Below, piece by piece: positions 17,612 through 25,966 of a stretch of 60,951 bases of DNA. The DNA is from Halieaceae bacterium UBA5085. GTDB lineage: Bacteria > Pseudomonadota > Gammaproteobacteria > Pseudomonadales > Halieaceae. Each line of letters begins with the position of its first letter. Within the stretch, counting starts at the first letter, position 1. Where the stretch lies: the NCBI GenBank assembly GCA_002414665.1, contig DIAF01000045.1, positions 209,869 through 270,819 on the forward strand, in the 5' to 3' direction. A model generated the notes under the pieces. It had not been told where the DNA came from. It searched no databases and saw only the letters and a program-made list of their open reading frames with translations. The position numbers were made by a program, and so were the translations under genes.

Positions 17612-18607
17612 ATGGCAGATAATAAACTGATACCCCTGGTGCAGGTGCCCAGCGGTGGCAAGTTCGTCAACGAGCGGGGCATCACCGCGATCAAGGACGG
17701 TATCAAAGCGGCTTCAACCGCCGGTACTCGCCTGGCCAAGCCGGATTGGCTGCGCATTCGGGTGCGCGGTGGCGCAACCTATGATCGCGTAAAGTCCATC
17801 GTACACGAGCACCGGCTCGCCACGGTCTGTGAAGAAGCCAAGTGCCCCAATATGAGTGAGTGCTGGAGTGCCGGCACCGCCACAATTATGCTGATGGGCG
17901 ATGTCTGCACCCGCGCCTGTCGCTTTTGCGCGGTCAATACCGGCAATCCGCGAGGCTGGCTCGACCCGGAGGAGCCAGCCAATACCGCCCGTTCCGTGAA
18001 GCTCATGGACCTCAAGTACGTGGTGCTGACGTCGGTGAACCGGGATGATCTGCCGGACGGCGGTGCGGGCCACTACGCCGCCTGTGTGCGAGCGGTGAAG
18101 ACGGAGAATCCGGAGACGGCCGTGGAAGCCCTGACACCCGATTTTCTTGGTGTGCTCGCCGATGTCGAGACGGTCCTCGATTCGGGTATCGAGGTCTTCG
18201 CACAGAACGTCGAAACAGTGCGCCGACTCACGCACCCGGTGCGGGATAGCCGGGCCAGCTATGAACAGACGATTGCCGTGCTGGGTCACGCCAAGCGCTA
18301 TCGGCCCGATGTGCTGACAAAAACCAGCCTCATGCTCGGCCTTGGGGAAACCGAAGACGAGATACTGGAGGCGATGGATGATTTACGCACAGCCGGCGTG
18401 GATATCCTGACTTTCGGACAATATCTGCAACCGACGGCCAATCACTATCCTATCGAGCGCTATGTGTCTCCTCAGGATTTTGAGAAATACCGCCAGTGGG
18501 GCCTGGAAAAGGGCTTCCTCGAAGTGGTGTCCGGGGTGTTCGTGCGTTCCAGCTATCGCGCGGAACAGGTTCTGGAGAAGAATAACGTGGGGCTCACCCA
18601 GCCCTGA
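17612..18607 (+). CDS. lipA: Lipoyl synthase
   Basis: Radical-SAM enzyme that inserts two sulfur atoms into protein-bound octanoyl groups to make lipoyl cofactors. Auxiliary-cluster cysteines are Cys73, Cys78 and Cys84 (CEEAKCPNMSEC). The radical-SAM triad is Cys99, Cys103, Cys106 (CTRACRFC). The C-terminal RSSYRAE contains the serine ligand of the auxiliary cluster. 331 aa is the normal length. The ATG at 17612 is chosen for the aligned N-terminus. A TATAAT at 17552-17557 is a likely -10 element. lipB is not adjacent. Confidence 0.96.
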   Translation: MADNKLIPLVQVPSGGKFVNERGITAIKDGIKAASTAGTRLAKPDWLRIRVRGGATYDRVKSIVHEHRLATVCEEAKCPNMSECWSAGTATIMLMGDVCTRACRFCAVNTGNPRGWLDPEEPANTARSVKLMDLKYVVLTSVNRDDLPDGGAGHYAACVRAVKTENPETAVEALTPDFLGVLADVETVLDSGIEVFAQNVETVRRLTHPVRDSRASYEQTIAVLGHAKRYRPDVLTKTSLMLGLGETEDEILEAMDDLRTAGVDILTFGQYLQPTANHYPIERYVSPQDFEKYRQWGLEKGFLEVVSGVFVRSSYRAEQVLEKNNVGLTQP

Positions 18608-18702
18608 TTCTGGTAAAGCGGGCTGCGGCGGTCCCCCGAGGCCGCGCCGATTTTCCGTGGTTATAATGTTGCCCGCGCAGCTCAGGGCAGATAGGGGTAG
18701 TG

Positions 18703-19587
18703 ATGCACACGAAATTCGACAGGATTGGGTTGGTTGGGCGCAGCCAGCAAGAGGGCCTGACCGATGTTCTGGACGAGCTGGTGCATCTGCTGCAGGCGCT
18801 GGGCAAGGATCTGGTGCTGGAGTCGCGACTTGCGGAGTTGGTGGCAGACCAGTCCATCCCCCGCGCCAGCCTGGATGCCATCGGTGAGGACAGCGACCTG
18901 GTGATTGTCGTCGGGGGCGATGGCAGCCTGCTGAGCGCGGCGCGAACCCTGGCCAAATATGAAACACCGGTGCTTGGGGTCAACCGCGGGCGGCTGGGTT
19001 TTCTTACTGATATCAGTCCGGACGACATCGCCCAACAGATCCCCGCGGTGCTGGCCGGGGAGTACACCCGTGAAAGCCGCTTTCTGCTCGATGCCCGGGT
19101 GGTACGCGACGGCAAGACGGTAGGGCGAGCGGACGCGCTCAACGATGTTGTGGTCAATTCGGGGACGTCGGCGCAGATGATCGAGTTCGAGCTGTCGATC
19201 AATGGCGTTTTCGTGTATCGGCAACGGGCTGACGGCTTGATCATTTCCACACCCACCGGTTCAACGGCCTACTCGCTGTCCGGTGGCGGCCCCATCATGC
19301 ACCCCACGCTGGACGCGGTGGTCCTCGTCCCCATGTTTCCACACGCGCTCAGTAGTCGCCCCATCGTCGTGGACGGGAACAGTGAGATCCGCCTCGACAT
19401 TCTCGAGCGCAACCGGATTCATCCCCCGGTCACCTGCGACGGACAGGTCAACATGACGGCCCGTCCCGGCGATTCCGTGCTGGTCACCAAGAAGCCACAT
19501 CGGCTCACGCTGTTACATCCGCTGGGGCACAGCTTCTACGCCAGTTGCCGCGATAAATTGCGCTGGAATACGGCGCTGGTGAACTGA
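18703..19587 (+). CDS. nadK: NAD kinase
   Basis: Phosphorylates NAD to NADP in the cytoplasm. The GGDGS motif (VVVGGDGSLLSAARTL) is near residue 70. The second short motif reads LNDVVV, Asp in the NE/D position. RADGLIISTPTGSTAYSLSGGGP and LVPMFPHALSSRP complete the family pattern. The ATG at 18703 is preferred over the GTG directly before it. A TATAAT at 18662-18667 could be its -10. The stop overlaps the start of the rhomboid gene by one base, so the two are translationally coupled. Confidence 0.95.
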   Translation: MHTKFDRIGLVGRSQQEGLTDVLDELVHLLQALGKDLVLESRLAELVADQSIPRASLDAIGEDSDLVIVVGGDGSLLSAARTLAKYETPVLGVNRGRLGFLTDISPDDIAQQIPAVLAGEYTRESRFLLDARVVRDGKTVGRADALNDVVVNSGTSAQMIEFELSINGVFVYRQRADGLIISTPTGSTAYSLSGGGPIMHPTLDAVVLVPMFPHALSSRPIVVDGNSEIRLDILERNRIHPPVTCDGQVNMTARPGDSVLVTKKPHRLTLLHPLGHSFYASCRDKLRWNTALVN

Positions 19588-20465
19588 TGCCGGAAGGTCA
19601 TGTGGTGTTGCGGGCACCCGCGGGAGAGGATTTGCGCCCGGTCGTCGTGTTCTTGCAGCAACAAGGTGTACGCTGCCGTGTCTACGAGGCCGGTGCGGAA
19701 CAGGTTCTGGAAGTGGCGGACCCGTCCCAGGCGGAGGCGGCGAGTGCGGTTTATGCGGCCTGGCAGGCCGGTGACATCCGCTTGCAACTGCGAGCCGCCC
19801 CGTCGCTGGCCCAGCCGCGACAGGGGCGAGCCAGCGCCTGGCGCGAGGCACCGGTGACCCTGGTGTTGCTGTTGCTCAGCGTGGCAGGGTTCCTCCTGGT
19901 GTATCTCGGTGCGTCGGCGCAGCGCATGTCACTGTTCACTTTCACCCCATTCAGTATCAGCGGAGACAGCGTGCGCTTCGGTGAGATGGGCAGGGAGTAC
20001 TGGCGCCTGCTCACCCCGGCGTTTCTGCACTTTGGCTGGTTGCACATCGTGTTCAACAGCCTCTGGCTATGGGAATTGGGCGCCAGAATTGAGCGGCGCC
20101 TGGGCTCGATCCACATGCTGGGGCTGTTCATCTGCATCGCGCTGGTTTCGAATGGCTCCCAGTACCTGTTTGGTGGTCCCTCCATCTTTGGCGGCATGTC
20201 CGGTGTGGTTTATGGCCTGCTCGGCTTCAGTTTCTGCGGGGCACGCCTGCAACCTGCCTGGGGTTTCGAGCCCAGTCGTCCCATCATGCTGCTGATGGTG
20301 GGGTGGCTGCTGCTCTGCATTGCGGGTGTCGTTGAGGTACTCGGGTTTGGTGCCATTGCCAACGCCGCACACGTCGCCGGCCTGTTGTCGGGTGCGCTGC
20401 TCGGTGTGTTCCTCGCAGTGCTGGCGAGGCGCAGCGGCGACAGCGGAGCGTCCGGGCGGTTATAA
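19587..20465 (+). CDS. Rhomboid family intramembrane serine protease (292 aa)
   Basis: Cleaves transmembrane substrates within the inner membrane. A soluble N-terminal domain of about 85 residues precedes six or so membrane helices. The family segment HFGWLHIVFNSLWLWELG is followed by the catalytic Ser205 in GMSGVVYG and His262 in NAAHVAGLLSGALLG, so both dyad residues are intact. The N-terminal domain resembles the cytoplasmic domain of GlpG. Coupled to nadK through an overlapping TGATG junction. Substrates unknown. Confidence 0.92.
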   Translation: MPEGHVVLRAPAGEDLRPVVVFLQQQGVRCRVYEAGAEQVLEVADPSQAEAASAVYAAWQAGDIRLQLRAAPSLAQPRQGRASAWREAPVTLVLLLLSVAGFLLVYLGASAQRMSLFTFTPFSISGDSVRFGEMGREYWRLLTPAFLHFGWLHIVFNSLWLWELGARIERRLGSIHMLGLFICIALVSNGSQYLFGGPSIFGGMSGVVYGLLGFSFCGARLQPAWGFEPSRPIMLLMVGWLLLCIAGVVEVLGFGAIANAAHVAGLLSGALLGVFLAVLARRSGDSGASGRL

Positions 20466-20494
20466 TTGCGGCTTTTGTCGAAGCCGGGGCCGTC

Positions 20495-20758
20495 ATGAAT
20501 TACCAGGACATTATCAAACAACTGTCGCCGGAGATTTACCAGAGCATGCGACGCTCCGTGGAGCTGGGCCGCTGGCCCGACGGTCGGCCGGTTACGCCGG
20601 AGCAGCGCGCTCATGCCATGCAGGCGCTGATTGCCTGGGGCGAGCTGCATCTGCCGCCGGAGCAGCGTATCGGCTACATCGACAAGGGCAGCAAAGCCGG
20701 CGATACCTGTGATGATCCCGAGCCCCTGCGCTGGCGTGATTCGCAGGAGGGGCAGTGA
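20495..20758 (+). CDS. YeaC-like DUF1315 protein (87 aa)
   Basis: Small cytoplasmic protein with the family start MNYQDIIKQLSPEIYQSMRRSVELGRWPDG and the conserved CDDPEPLRW near the C-terminus. Function unknown across the family. A TATAAT at 20462-20467 overlapping the rhomboid stop could be its own -10. The DUF2797 gene begins 1 base after its stop, so the two are almost certainly co-translated, an arrangement common in marine gammaproteobacteria. Confidence 0.88.
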   Translation: MNYQDIIKQLSPEIYQSMRRSVELGRWPDGRPVTPEQRAHAMQALIAWGELHLPPEQRIGYIDKGSKAGDTCDDPEPLRWRDSQEGQ

Positions 20759-20759
20759 C

Positions 20760-21590
20760 ATGGGACAGGAGCTGGCGCGCGGCGCCCTGCGCAAAATGGC
20801 CACCGAACTGGACCAGCCGGTGTCCTACACGCTGGTATTGGGTGACTCGCGCATACCCCTGAACAGTTTGCTGGGTAAGTCTATCGCTCTGGAATATCTT
20901 GGTGAGATCCATTGCATCCACTGCGGTCGCCTGACGAGCAAGAGCTTCAACCAGGGTTACTGTTACCCCTGCTTCCGTCGGCTTGCCCAGTGTGACAGTT
21001 GCATTATGAGCCCTGAGAAGTGCCACTATGACCAGGGCACTTGCCGCGAACCCGAGTGGGGACTGGCCAACTGCATGATCGATCATATCGTCTATCTCGC
21101 CAATACATCCGGTCTCAAGGTGGGTATTACGCGGCACAGTCAGGTGCCCACCCGCTGGATGGACCAGGGCGCGACACAGGCCCTGCCGATATTCCGGGTT
21201 GCCACCCGCTTCCAATCGGGTCTCGTCGAAAGCCTGTTCAAGGGTTATGTGGCTGACAAAACCAATTGGCAGGCCATGCTGAAAGGCCCTGCTGATCCAG
21301 CGGATCTGGAGTCCGAACGCCAGCGCCTGATGGATGCCTGTGCCGCGGGCATTGCGGAGTTGCAGGGGGCTCATGGCCTGCAGGCGATAGCGCCGTTGGA
21401 GGTACAGGAAACACTGATCGATTACCCGGTGCTGGCCTATCCCGGCAAAGTGTCGTCATTCAACTTCGACAAGACATCCCGGGTCGCGGGTACGTTGCAG
21501 GGAATCAAGGGCCAGTACCTGCTGTTCGATACCGGTGTCATCAACCTGCGTAAATTCGGCGGCTATCAGGTCGCCCTCATGGAACATTGA
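20760..21590 (+). CDS. DUF2797 protein with cysteine-rich zinc-binding region (276 aa)
   Basis: Contains a set of paired cysteines (CIHC, CYPC, CDSC, then single Cys residues up to CREPEWG) that would bind zinc, followed by IVYLANTSGLKVGITR, which resembles the GIY-YIG core (a YxxxxxxGxKVGxTR pattern). Catalysis is not established for the family. The ATG at 20760 is chosen because it falls one base after the YeaC stop; the frame is open further upstream but overlaps YeaC. The last bases overlap the possible TTG start of pepN, though the real pepN start is a little downstream. Confidence 0.85.
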   Translation: MGQELARGALRKMATELDQPVSYTLVLGDSRIPLNSLLGKSIALEYLGEIHCIHCGRLTSKSFNQGYCYPCFRRLAQCDSCIMSPEKCHYDQGTCREPEWGLANCMIDHIVYLANTSGLKVGITRHSQVPTRWMDQGATQALPIFRVATRFQSGLVESLFKGYVADKTNWQAMLKGPADPADLESERQRLMDACAAGIAELQGAHGLQAIAPLEVQETLIDYPVLAYPGKVSSFNFDKTSRVAGTLQGIKGQYLLFDTGVINLRKFGGYQVALMEH

Positions 21591-21598
21591 GGATTCGC

Positions 21599-24253
21599 AT
21601 GCGCAACGCTCAGCCAGGCGCAATCTATCTGCGCGACTACCAGCCACCAGCCTTCACCATCGAGCGCACGGAGCTCGCGTTCGACCTGCATGAGGATCAT
21701 GCACTGGTAACCGCTTGCCTGCATATACGTCGGAACCCGGCAGCGCCGGGTGGCGAGCCGCTGGAATTGCACGGTCAGCAGCTGGAGTTGGTTTCGCTCG
21801 CTATCGACGGTCGTGCGTTGTCGCCGGATGACTACCAGCTGGATGATGCAGGCCTGCGCATACGGCAGGTGCCTGATACCTTCAGGCTACAGTCGCAATG
21901 TCGTATCCAGCCCCAGAACAACACGGCACTGGAGGGCCTGTACAAGTCGCGCAGCATGTTCTGTACGCAGTGCGAGGCGGAAGGATTCCGCAAGATCACC
22001 TGGTATCTGGATCGCCCGGATGTGATGGCGGTGTTTGATGTGACGGTGGAAGCGGATGCAACGCGCTATCCGGTTTTGCTCAGTAACGGCAACCCGCTGT
22101 CCTTGCGCCCTTTGGGCAATGGCCGTCACCGGGCGCACTGGCACGATCCTTTTCCCAAGCCCGCATACCTGTTTGCGCTGGTGGCCGGCGATCTGCGCAG
22201 TGTCGATGACCAGTTTGTGACCGCGAGCGGTCGCGAGGTGGCTCTACACATTTATGTGGAGGAGAAAGACCTCGACAAATGCGACCACGCCATGCTGTCG
22301 CTCAAACAGTCCATGCGCTGGGACGAGGAGGTATATGGGCGCGAGTATGATCTGGATATCTTCAATATCGTCGCGGTCGACGACTTCAACATGGGTGCGA
22401 TGGAAAACAAGGGGCTGAACATTTTCAACAGCGCTTGTGTATTGTGCAGCCCCGAGGTGACCACGGACAACGAGTTTCAGAAAGTGCAGGCGATTGTTGC
22501 CCACGAGTACTTTCACAACTGGTCGGGGAACCGGGTGACCTGCCGCGACTGGTTTCAGCTGAGTCTTAAAGAGGGTTTTACGGTCTTTCGGGACGCGGCG
22601 TTCTCGGCAGATATGGGTTCCCCTACCGTCAAACGGGTGGCCGAGGTCAATGACTTACGCAACATCCAGTTTGCGGAAGACGCGGGTCCACTGGCACATC
22701 CGGTACGGCCGGAGTCCTATATCGAGATTTCGAATTTCTATACCGCAACCATCTATGAGAAGGGAGCGGAAGTCGTACGCATGATACATACCCTGCTGGG
22801 TGCAGAACTTTTCCGCGCTGGGTCTGATCTCTACTTCCAGCGCCACGATGGGCAGGCTGTCACCTGCGAGGACTTCGTGCGCGCCATGGAGGATGCGTCC
22901 GGCGTAGACCTGCAGCAGTTCCGGCTCTGGTATTCACAGGCGGGCACTCCACTACTTTCGGCTGAGGGCGTCTATGACGCAAAGGCACAGCAGTTTCATC
23001 TGACCTTGCGTCAGTCCTGCCCACCCACACCGGGGCAGCCAGTGAAGGCGCCGCTGGTGATCCCGGTCGCGCTGGGCCTGCTCGGCAGTGAGTGTAACCT
23101 GCCGCTTCGTCTGGCAACGGACGATCCGGCCTCAACCGCGACAACCCACCGGGTGCTGGTGTTGAACCAGGCCGAGCAGACATTTGTGTTCCAAGAGATC
23201 ACCGAAGCGCCTGTTCCCGCACTGCTGCGTGGCTTTTCCGCCCCCGTGCGTCTGGATTACGTCTATTCCAGTGATGATCTGCGCGCCCTCATGAGTCGCG
23301 AGGAGGATGGCTTCGTGCGCTGGGACGCGGCTCAACAATACGCTCTGCGGGTCATCGCGCAGGCGCAGGCTGCGTACACGGCGGGTGAAGCCATCACGGT
23401 GGAAGCGGGGTATCTGGATGCCTGCGGACAGCTCTTGCAGGATCCTGCGCTGGATCCCGCCCTGGTAGCGGAAATGATGACGCTCCCCGGCGAGAGGTAT
23501 CTGGCTGACCTCGCGGCCGAGGAGGGCGGGGCGGATGTGGATGCAATTCATGCCGCACGGCAGGCGGTGCGTCAGGGCATTGCCACGGCGCACAAGGAGG
23601 CGCTGCAGGCCTGCTACCTGCGTTTTGAGAATACGGTGCCCTACGCGCCCGATGCCGCGCAGACCGGGGCGCGTCGACTGCGTAACCTGTGCCTCGATTA
23701 CCTCGCGCTGGGCAGTGTCGAGGGTCTGGCACTGGCGGCCACCCAGTTCCGGGAGGCCGCTAACATGACCGACCGGCTGGCCGCGCTGCAAGCCCTGGCG
23801 TTCCACGGTCGCGACGACCGCAGCAATGCGGCTCTGCAGCAGTTTTACCGTGACTGGGAGCATGAACCCCTGGTGGTGAATAAATGGTTGCAGCTGCAGG
23901 CCATGGTTCCCGCGCCTGGCACGTTGGAACGCGTGCAGGAGCTTGTCCAGCACCCGGCATTTGAGCTGCACAATCCCAACAAGGTGCGTGCGTTGATCGG
24001 TGCCTTCGCCAACGCCAATCCGGTAGCTTTCCACCGTGCAGACGGCGCTGGATACCGTCTGCTCGCGGACAAGGTCACACAGCTCAATGCCCTGAATCCC
24101 CAGCTGGCGGCGCGTCTGCTTGAGCCGCTTACACGCTGGCGCAAGTACCGCGGAAGGGGTGAGCAGATGCGCGCAGTGCTGGTTGAACTGTCCGGTCTAC
24201 CCGCGTTGTCTCCCGACGTCTTTGAGGTCCTGCAGAAGTCTCTCGAAGACTGA
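21599..24253 (+). CDS. pepN: Aminopeptidase N
   Basis: Zinc metallo-aminopeptidase of the M1 family, 884 aa, removing N-terminal residues from peptides in the cytoplasm. Motifs: the exopeptidase signature GAMENKG at residues 266-272, the zinc site HEYFH at 302-306, and the third ligand Glu325 in LKEGFTVFRD. The C-terminal ~400 residues form the helical domain found in E. coli PepN. The ATG at 21599 is chosen because GAGGA lies 5-9 bases upstream; the earlier TTG overlaps the DUF2797 stop. Its stop abuts the stop of the convergent batD gene. Confidence 0.95.
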   Translation: MRNAQPGAIYLRDYQPPAFTIERTELAFDLHEDHALVTACLHIRRNPAAPGGEPLELHGQQLELVSLAIDGRALSPDDYQLDDAGLRIRQVPDTFRLQSQCRIQPQNNTALEGLYKSRSMFCTQCEAEGFRKITWYLDRPDVMAVFDVTVEADATRYPVLLSNGNPLSLRPLGNGRHRAHWHDPFPKPAYLFALVAGDLRSVDDQFVTASGREVALHIYVEEKDLDKCDHAMLSLKQSMRWDEEVYGREYDLDIFNIVAVDDFNMGAMENKGLNIFNSACVLCSPEVTTDNEFQKVQAIVAHEYFHNWSGNRVTCRDWFQLSLKEGFTVFRDAAFSADMGSPTVKRVAEVNDLRNIQFAEDAGPLAHPVRPESYIEISNFYTATIYEKGAEVVRMIHTLLGAELFRAGSDLYFQRHDGQAVTCEDFVRAMEDASGVDLQQFRLWYSQAGTPLLSAEGVYDAKAQQFHLTLRQSCPPTPGQPVKAPLVIPVALGLLGSECNLPLRLATDDPASTATTHRVLVLNQAEQTFVFQEITEAPVPALLRGFSAPVRLDYVYSSDDLRALMSREEDGFVRWDAAQQYALRVIAQAQAAYTAGEAITVEAGYLDACGQLLQDPALDPALVAEMMTLPGERYLADLAAEEGGADVDAIHAARQAVRQGIATAHKEALQACYLRFENTVPYAPDAAQTGARRLRNLCLDYLALGSVEGLALAATQFREAANMTDRLAALQALAFHGRDDRSNAALQQFYRDWEHEPLVVNKWLQLQAMVPAPGTLERVQELVQHPAFELHNPNKVRALIGAFANANPVAFHRADGAGYRLLADKVTQLNALNPQLAARLLEPLTRWRKYRGRGEQMRAVLVELSGLPALSPDVFEVLQKSLED

Positions 24254-25966
24254 TCAGCGGGCCGATTTCGCGGCTGTGGCCTGGCTCGCGGCAGGGTATA
24301 GGGGGAAGGCACTGTTGGTGCCCGTCTTGCCACGCTGTTGCTGCCGACGCAGTGCTGTGACAGCGGCGGCCAGGTTGGCGCCGCGCCAGGACTGGGCGTC
24401 GCGGCGATAGAGCGCCGCCTCCAGATCTGCGATGGCCTGCGTCAGGGCTGGGTCTCCAAAATGACCGGCAATGGCTGCAGCTCGCATGGGCCGGGCAGCG
24501 CCGAGAACGGCCTGGGCCCAGTCGATCAGCGCCACGCGCGCGGCTGCGGCGCTGTCGCTGGCACAGGCGGCCTGCAAGTGCTTGAACGCCCGGGTCTCGC
24601 TGCCCACGACGCGCGAGTCAGGCTCCGCCTCCGCATCGGGCACCGGCCGCCGGCGCCAGAACAGGAACAAGGTCGCTAGCCAGAGTGTTGCGAAGACGCC
24701 TGCCAGGCCTTGCCAGAGCTGGACTTCCGCCCCAGCGGACGTCGCTGCACGTGAGGGTGGCTCCTGCAGGGGCTTCGTGTCGGGTTGCAATGCCGGTGAA
24801 TGCGCGTTGCGTGACGTCGCAGCCGCGGCGATCGTAATCCTGCGCTCGGGCACCACGGCAAAGCGCAGGACATTTTGCTCGACATCCCACCAGGGAATGC
24901 GAAGCTCCGGGAGGGTGAAGTCTCCGGCGCGGCTGGCTACCAGAGCCGCGCTGTCGCGGCGCTGCCCGACCAGCCCACTGCCCGCTTCGCTATCTCCAAC
25001 ATCAGGCTGATCCGGGTAATAGCGCAGGCCTTCCTGTGCCGTAAATGTCACCGGTGGCAGCTGTGCACCCTGCAAGCCCTCGCCTCGCAGGGTAATGGTG
25101 CGGGTTACCGATTCTCCCACCTCCAGTGTTTCCGGCGCGGTTGACCACGATTCCTCAATGTTCAGGTTGCTCGCGGGTAGCCAGGTGGCGTCGGCGGGAA
25201 ATCCATCGGGTCGCGGCAGCACGCGCACGGTCACGGGCTCGGTGCGGCGCTGGATCTGACGCCCGCCCGCACCGAAGTCGAATACGCTGCGCCGGCCGGC
25301 ACTCTCGCGGCCAGAGAACACCTGAGCGGGGATGACCAGTGTGCCACTGTGTTCCGGGAAGATTGCATAGCGTATTTCATGTACCAGCCAGGGGCGACCG
25401 TCTATCGTGCGTTGAAAGGAATTCTGCTCCAGGGGCTGCACATAGGCGTTGTCGAGCTGCAACTCGCTGACGCTGCGGGAATCAAGGTTAATCGCCTGCT
25501 GAATGCGCACGGTAAGCAGCAGCTGCCCCTGCACATACACTTCGTCCCGATCGACCTCAGCGGTGACTACGACGGCCTCCTCGCTGTCAGCGGGCTCGGG
25601 TGGCGGGCCGACCTCAATGGCTATTGGCTCGCTGGTAGAGGCGCCAATTCGCAGGCCGGGGATCGCCAGCAGGCCCTGGCGTCGGGGACTCAGGTCCAGC
25701 AGAAGTTGCCGCGTCTGGCTGCGCTGGCCATTGATGATACTGGTGCTGCTTGTATTGCTGCGCTGCAGCACCTCGAAATCCGCCAACAAGCGGCGCAGGT
25801 CCAGCGCGTCGAGATCTTCGTTCGCGGTGGCGGTGATGACCAGTCTGAGGCTGTCGCCGAGTGCCACCTGTTGCCGGTCCACGGCAACTTCCAACGCTGC
25901 CTGCAACGGAGCAGCCCACAGTGTGAGCATCATGACCGCCCAGAAACATTTACCACTCAACATCAT
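24254..25966 (-). CDS. batD: BatD-like membrane-anchored protein
   Basis: 570-aa protein with an N-terminal signal peptide (MMLSGKCFWAVMMLTLWAAPLQA), periplasmic beta-rich domains of the BatD type (LEVAVDRQQVALGDSLRLVI start; a YYPDQPDVG segment) and a C-terminal membrane helix (LAGVFATLWLATLFLFWRRR) followed by a cytoplasmic helical tail. Last gene of the moxR-bat operon. The start at 25966 has a G-rich site upstream and overlaps the stop of batBC by 17 bp; the frame runs much further upstream but that is only antisense-like continuation through batBC. Proposed roles of Bat proteins in oxidative or envelope stress are not firmly established. Confidence 0.88.
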   Translation of the reverse strand: MMLSGKCFWAVMMLTLWAAPLQAALEVAVDRQQVALGDSLRLVITATANEDLDALDLRRLLADFEVLQRSNTSSTSIINGQRSQTRQLLLDLSPRRQGLLAIPGLRIGASTSEPIAIEVGPPPEPADSEEAVVVTAEVDRDEVYVQGQLLLTVRIQQAINLDSRSVSELQLDNAYVQPLEQNSFQRTIDGRPWLVHEIRYAIFPEHSGTLVIPAQVFSGRESAGRRSVFDFGAGGRQIQRRTEPVTVRVLPRPDGFPADATWLPASNLNIEESWSTAPETLEVGESVTRTITLRGEGLQGAQLPPVTFTAQEGLRYYPDQPDVGDSEAGSGLVGQRRDSAALVASRAGDFTLPELRIPWWDVEQNVLRFAVVPERRITIAAAATSRNAHSPALQPDTKPLQEPPSRAATSAGAEVQLWQGLAGVFATLWLATLFLFWRRRPVPDAEAEPDSRVVGSETRAFKHLQAACASDSAAAARVALIDWAQAVLGAARPMRAAAIAGHFGDPALTQAIADLEAALYRRDAQSWRGANLAAAVTALRRQQQRGKTGTNSAFPLYPAASQATAAKSAR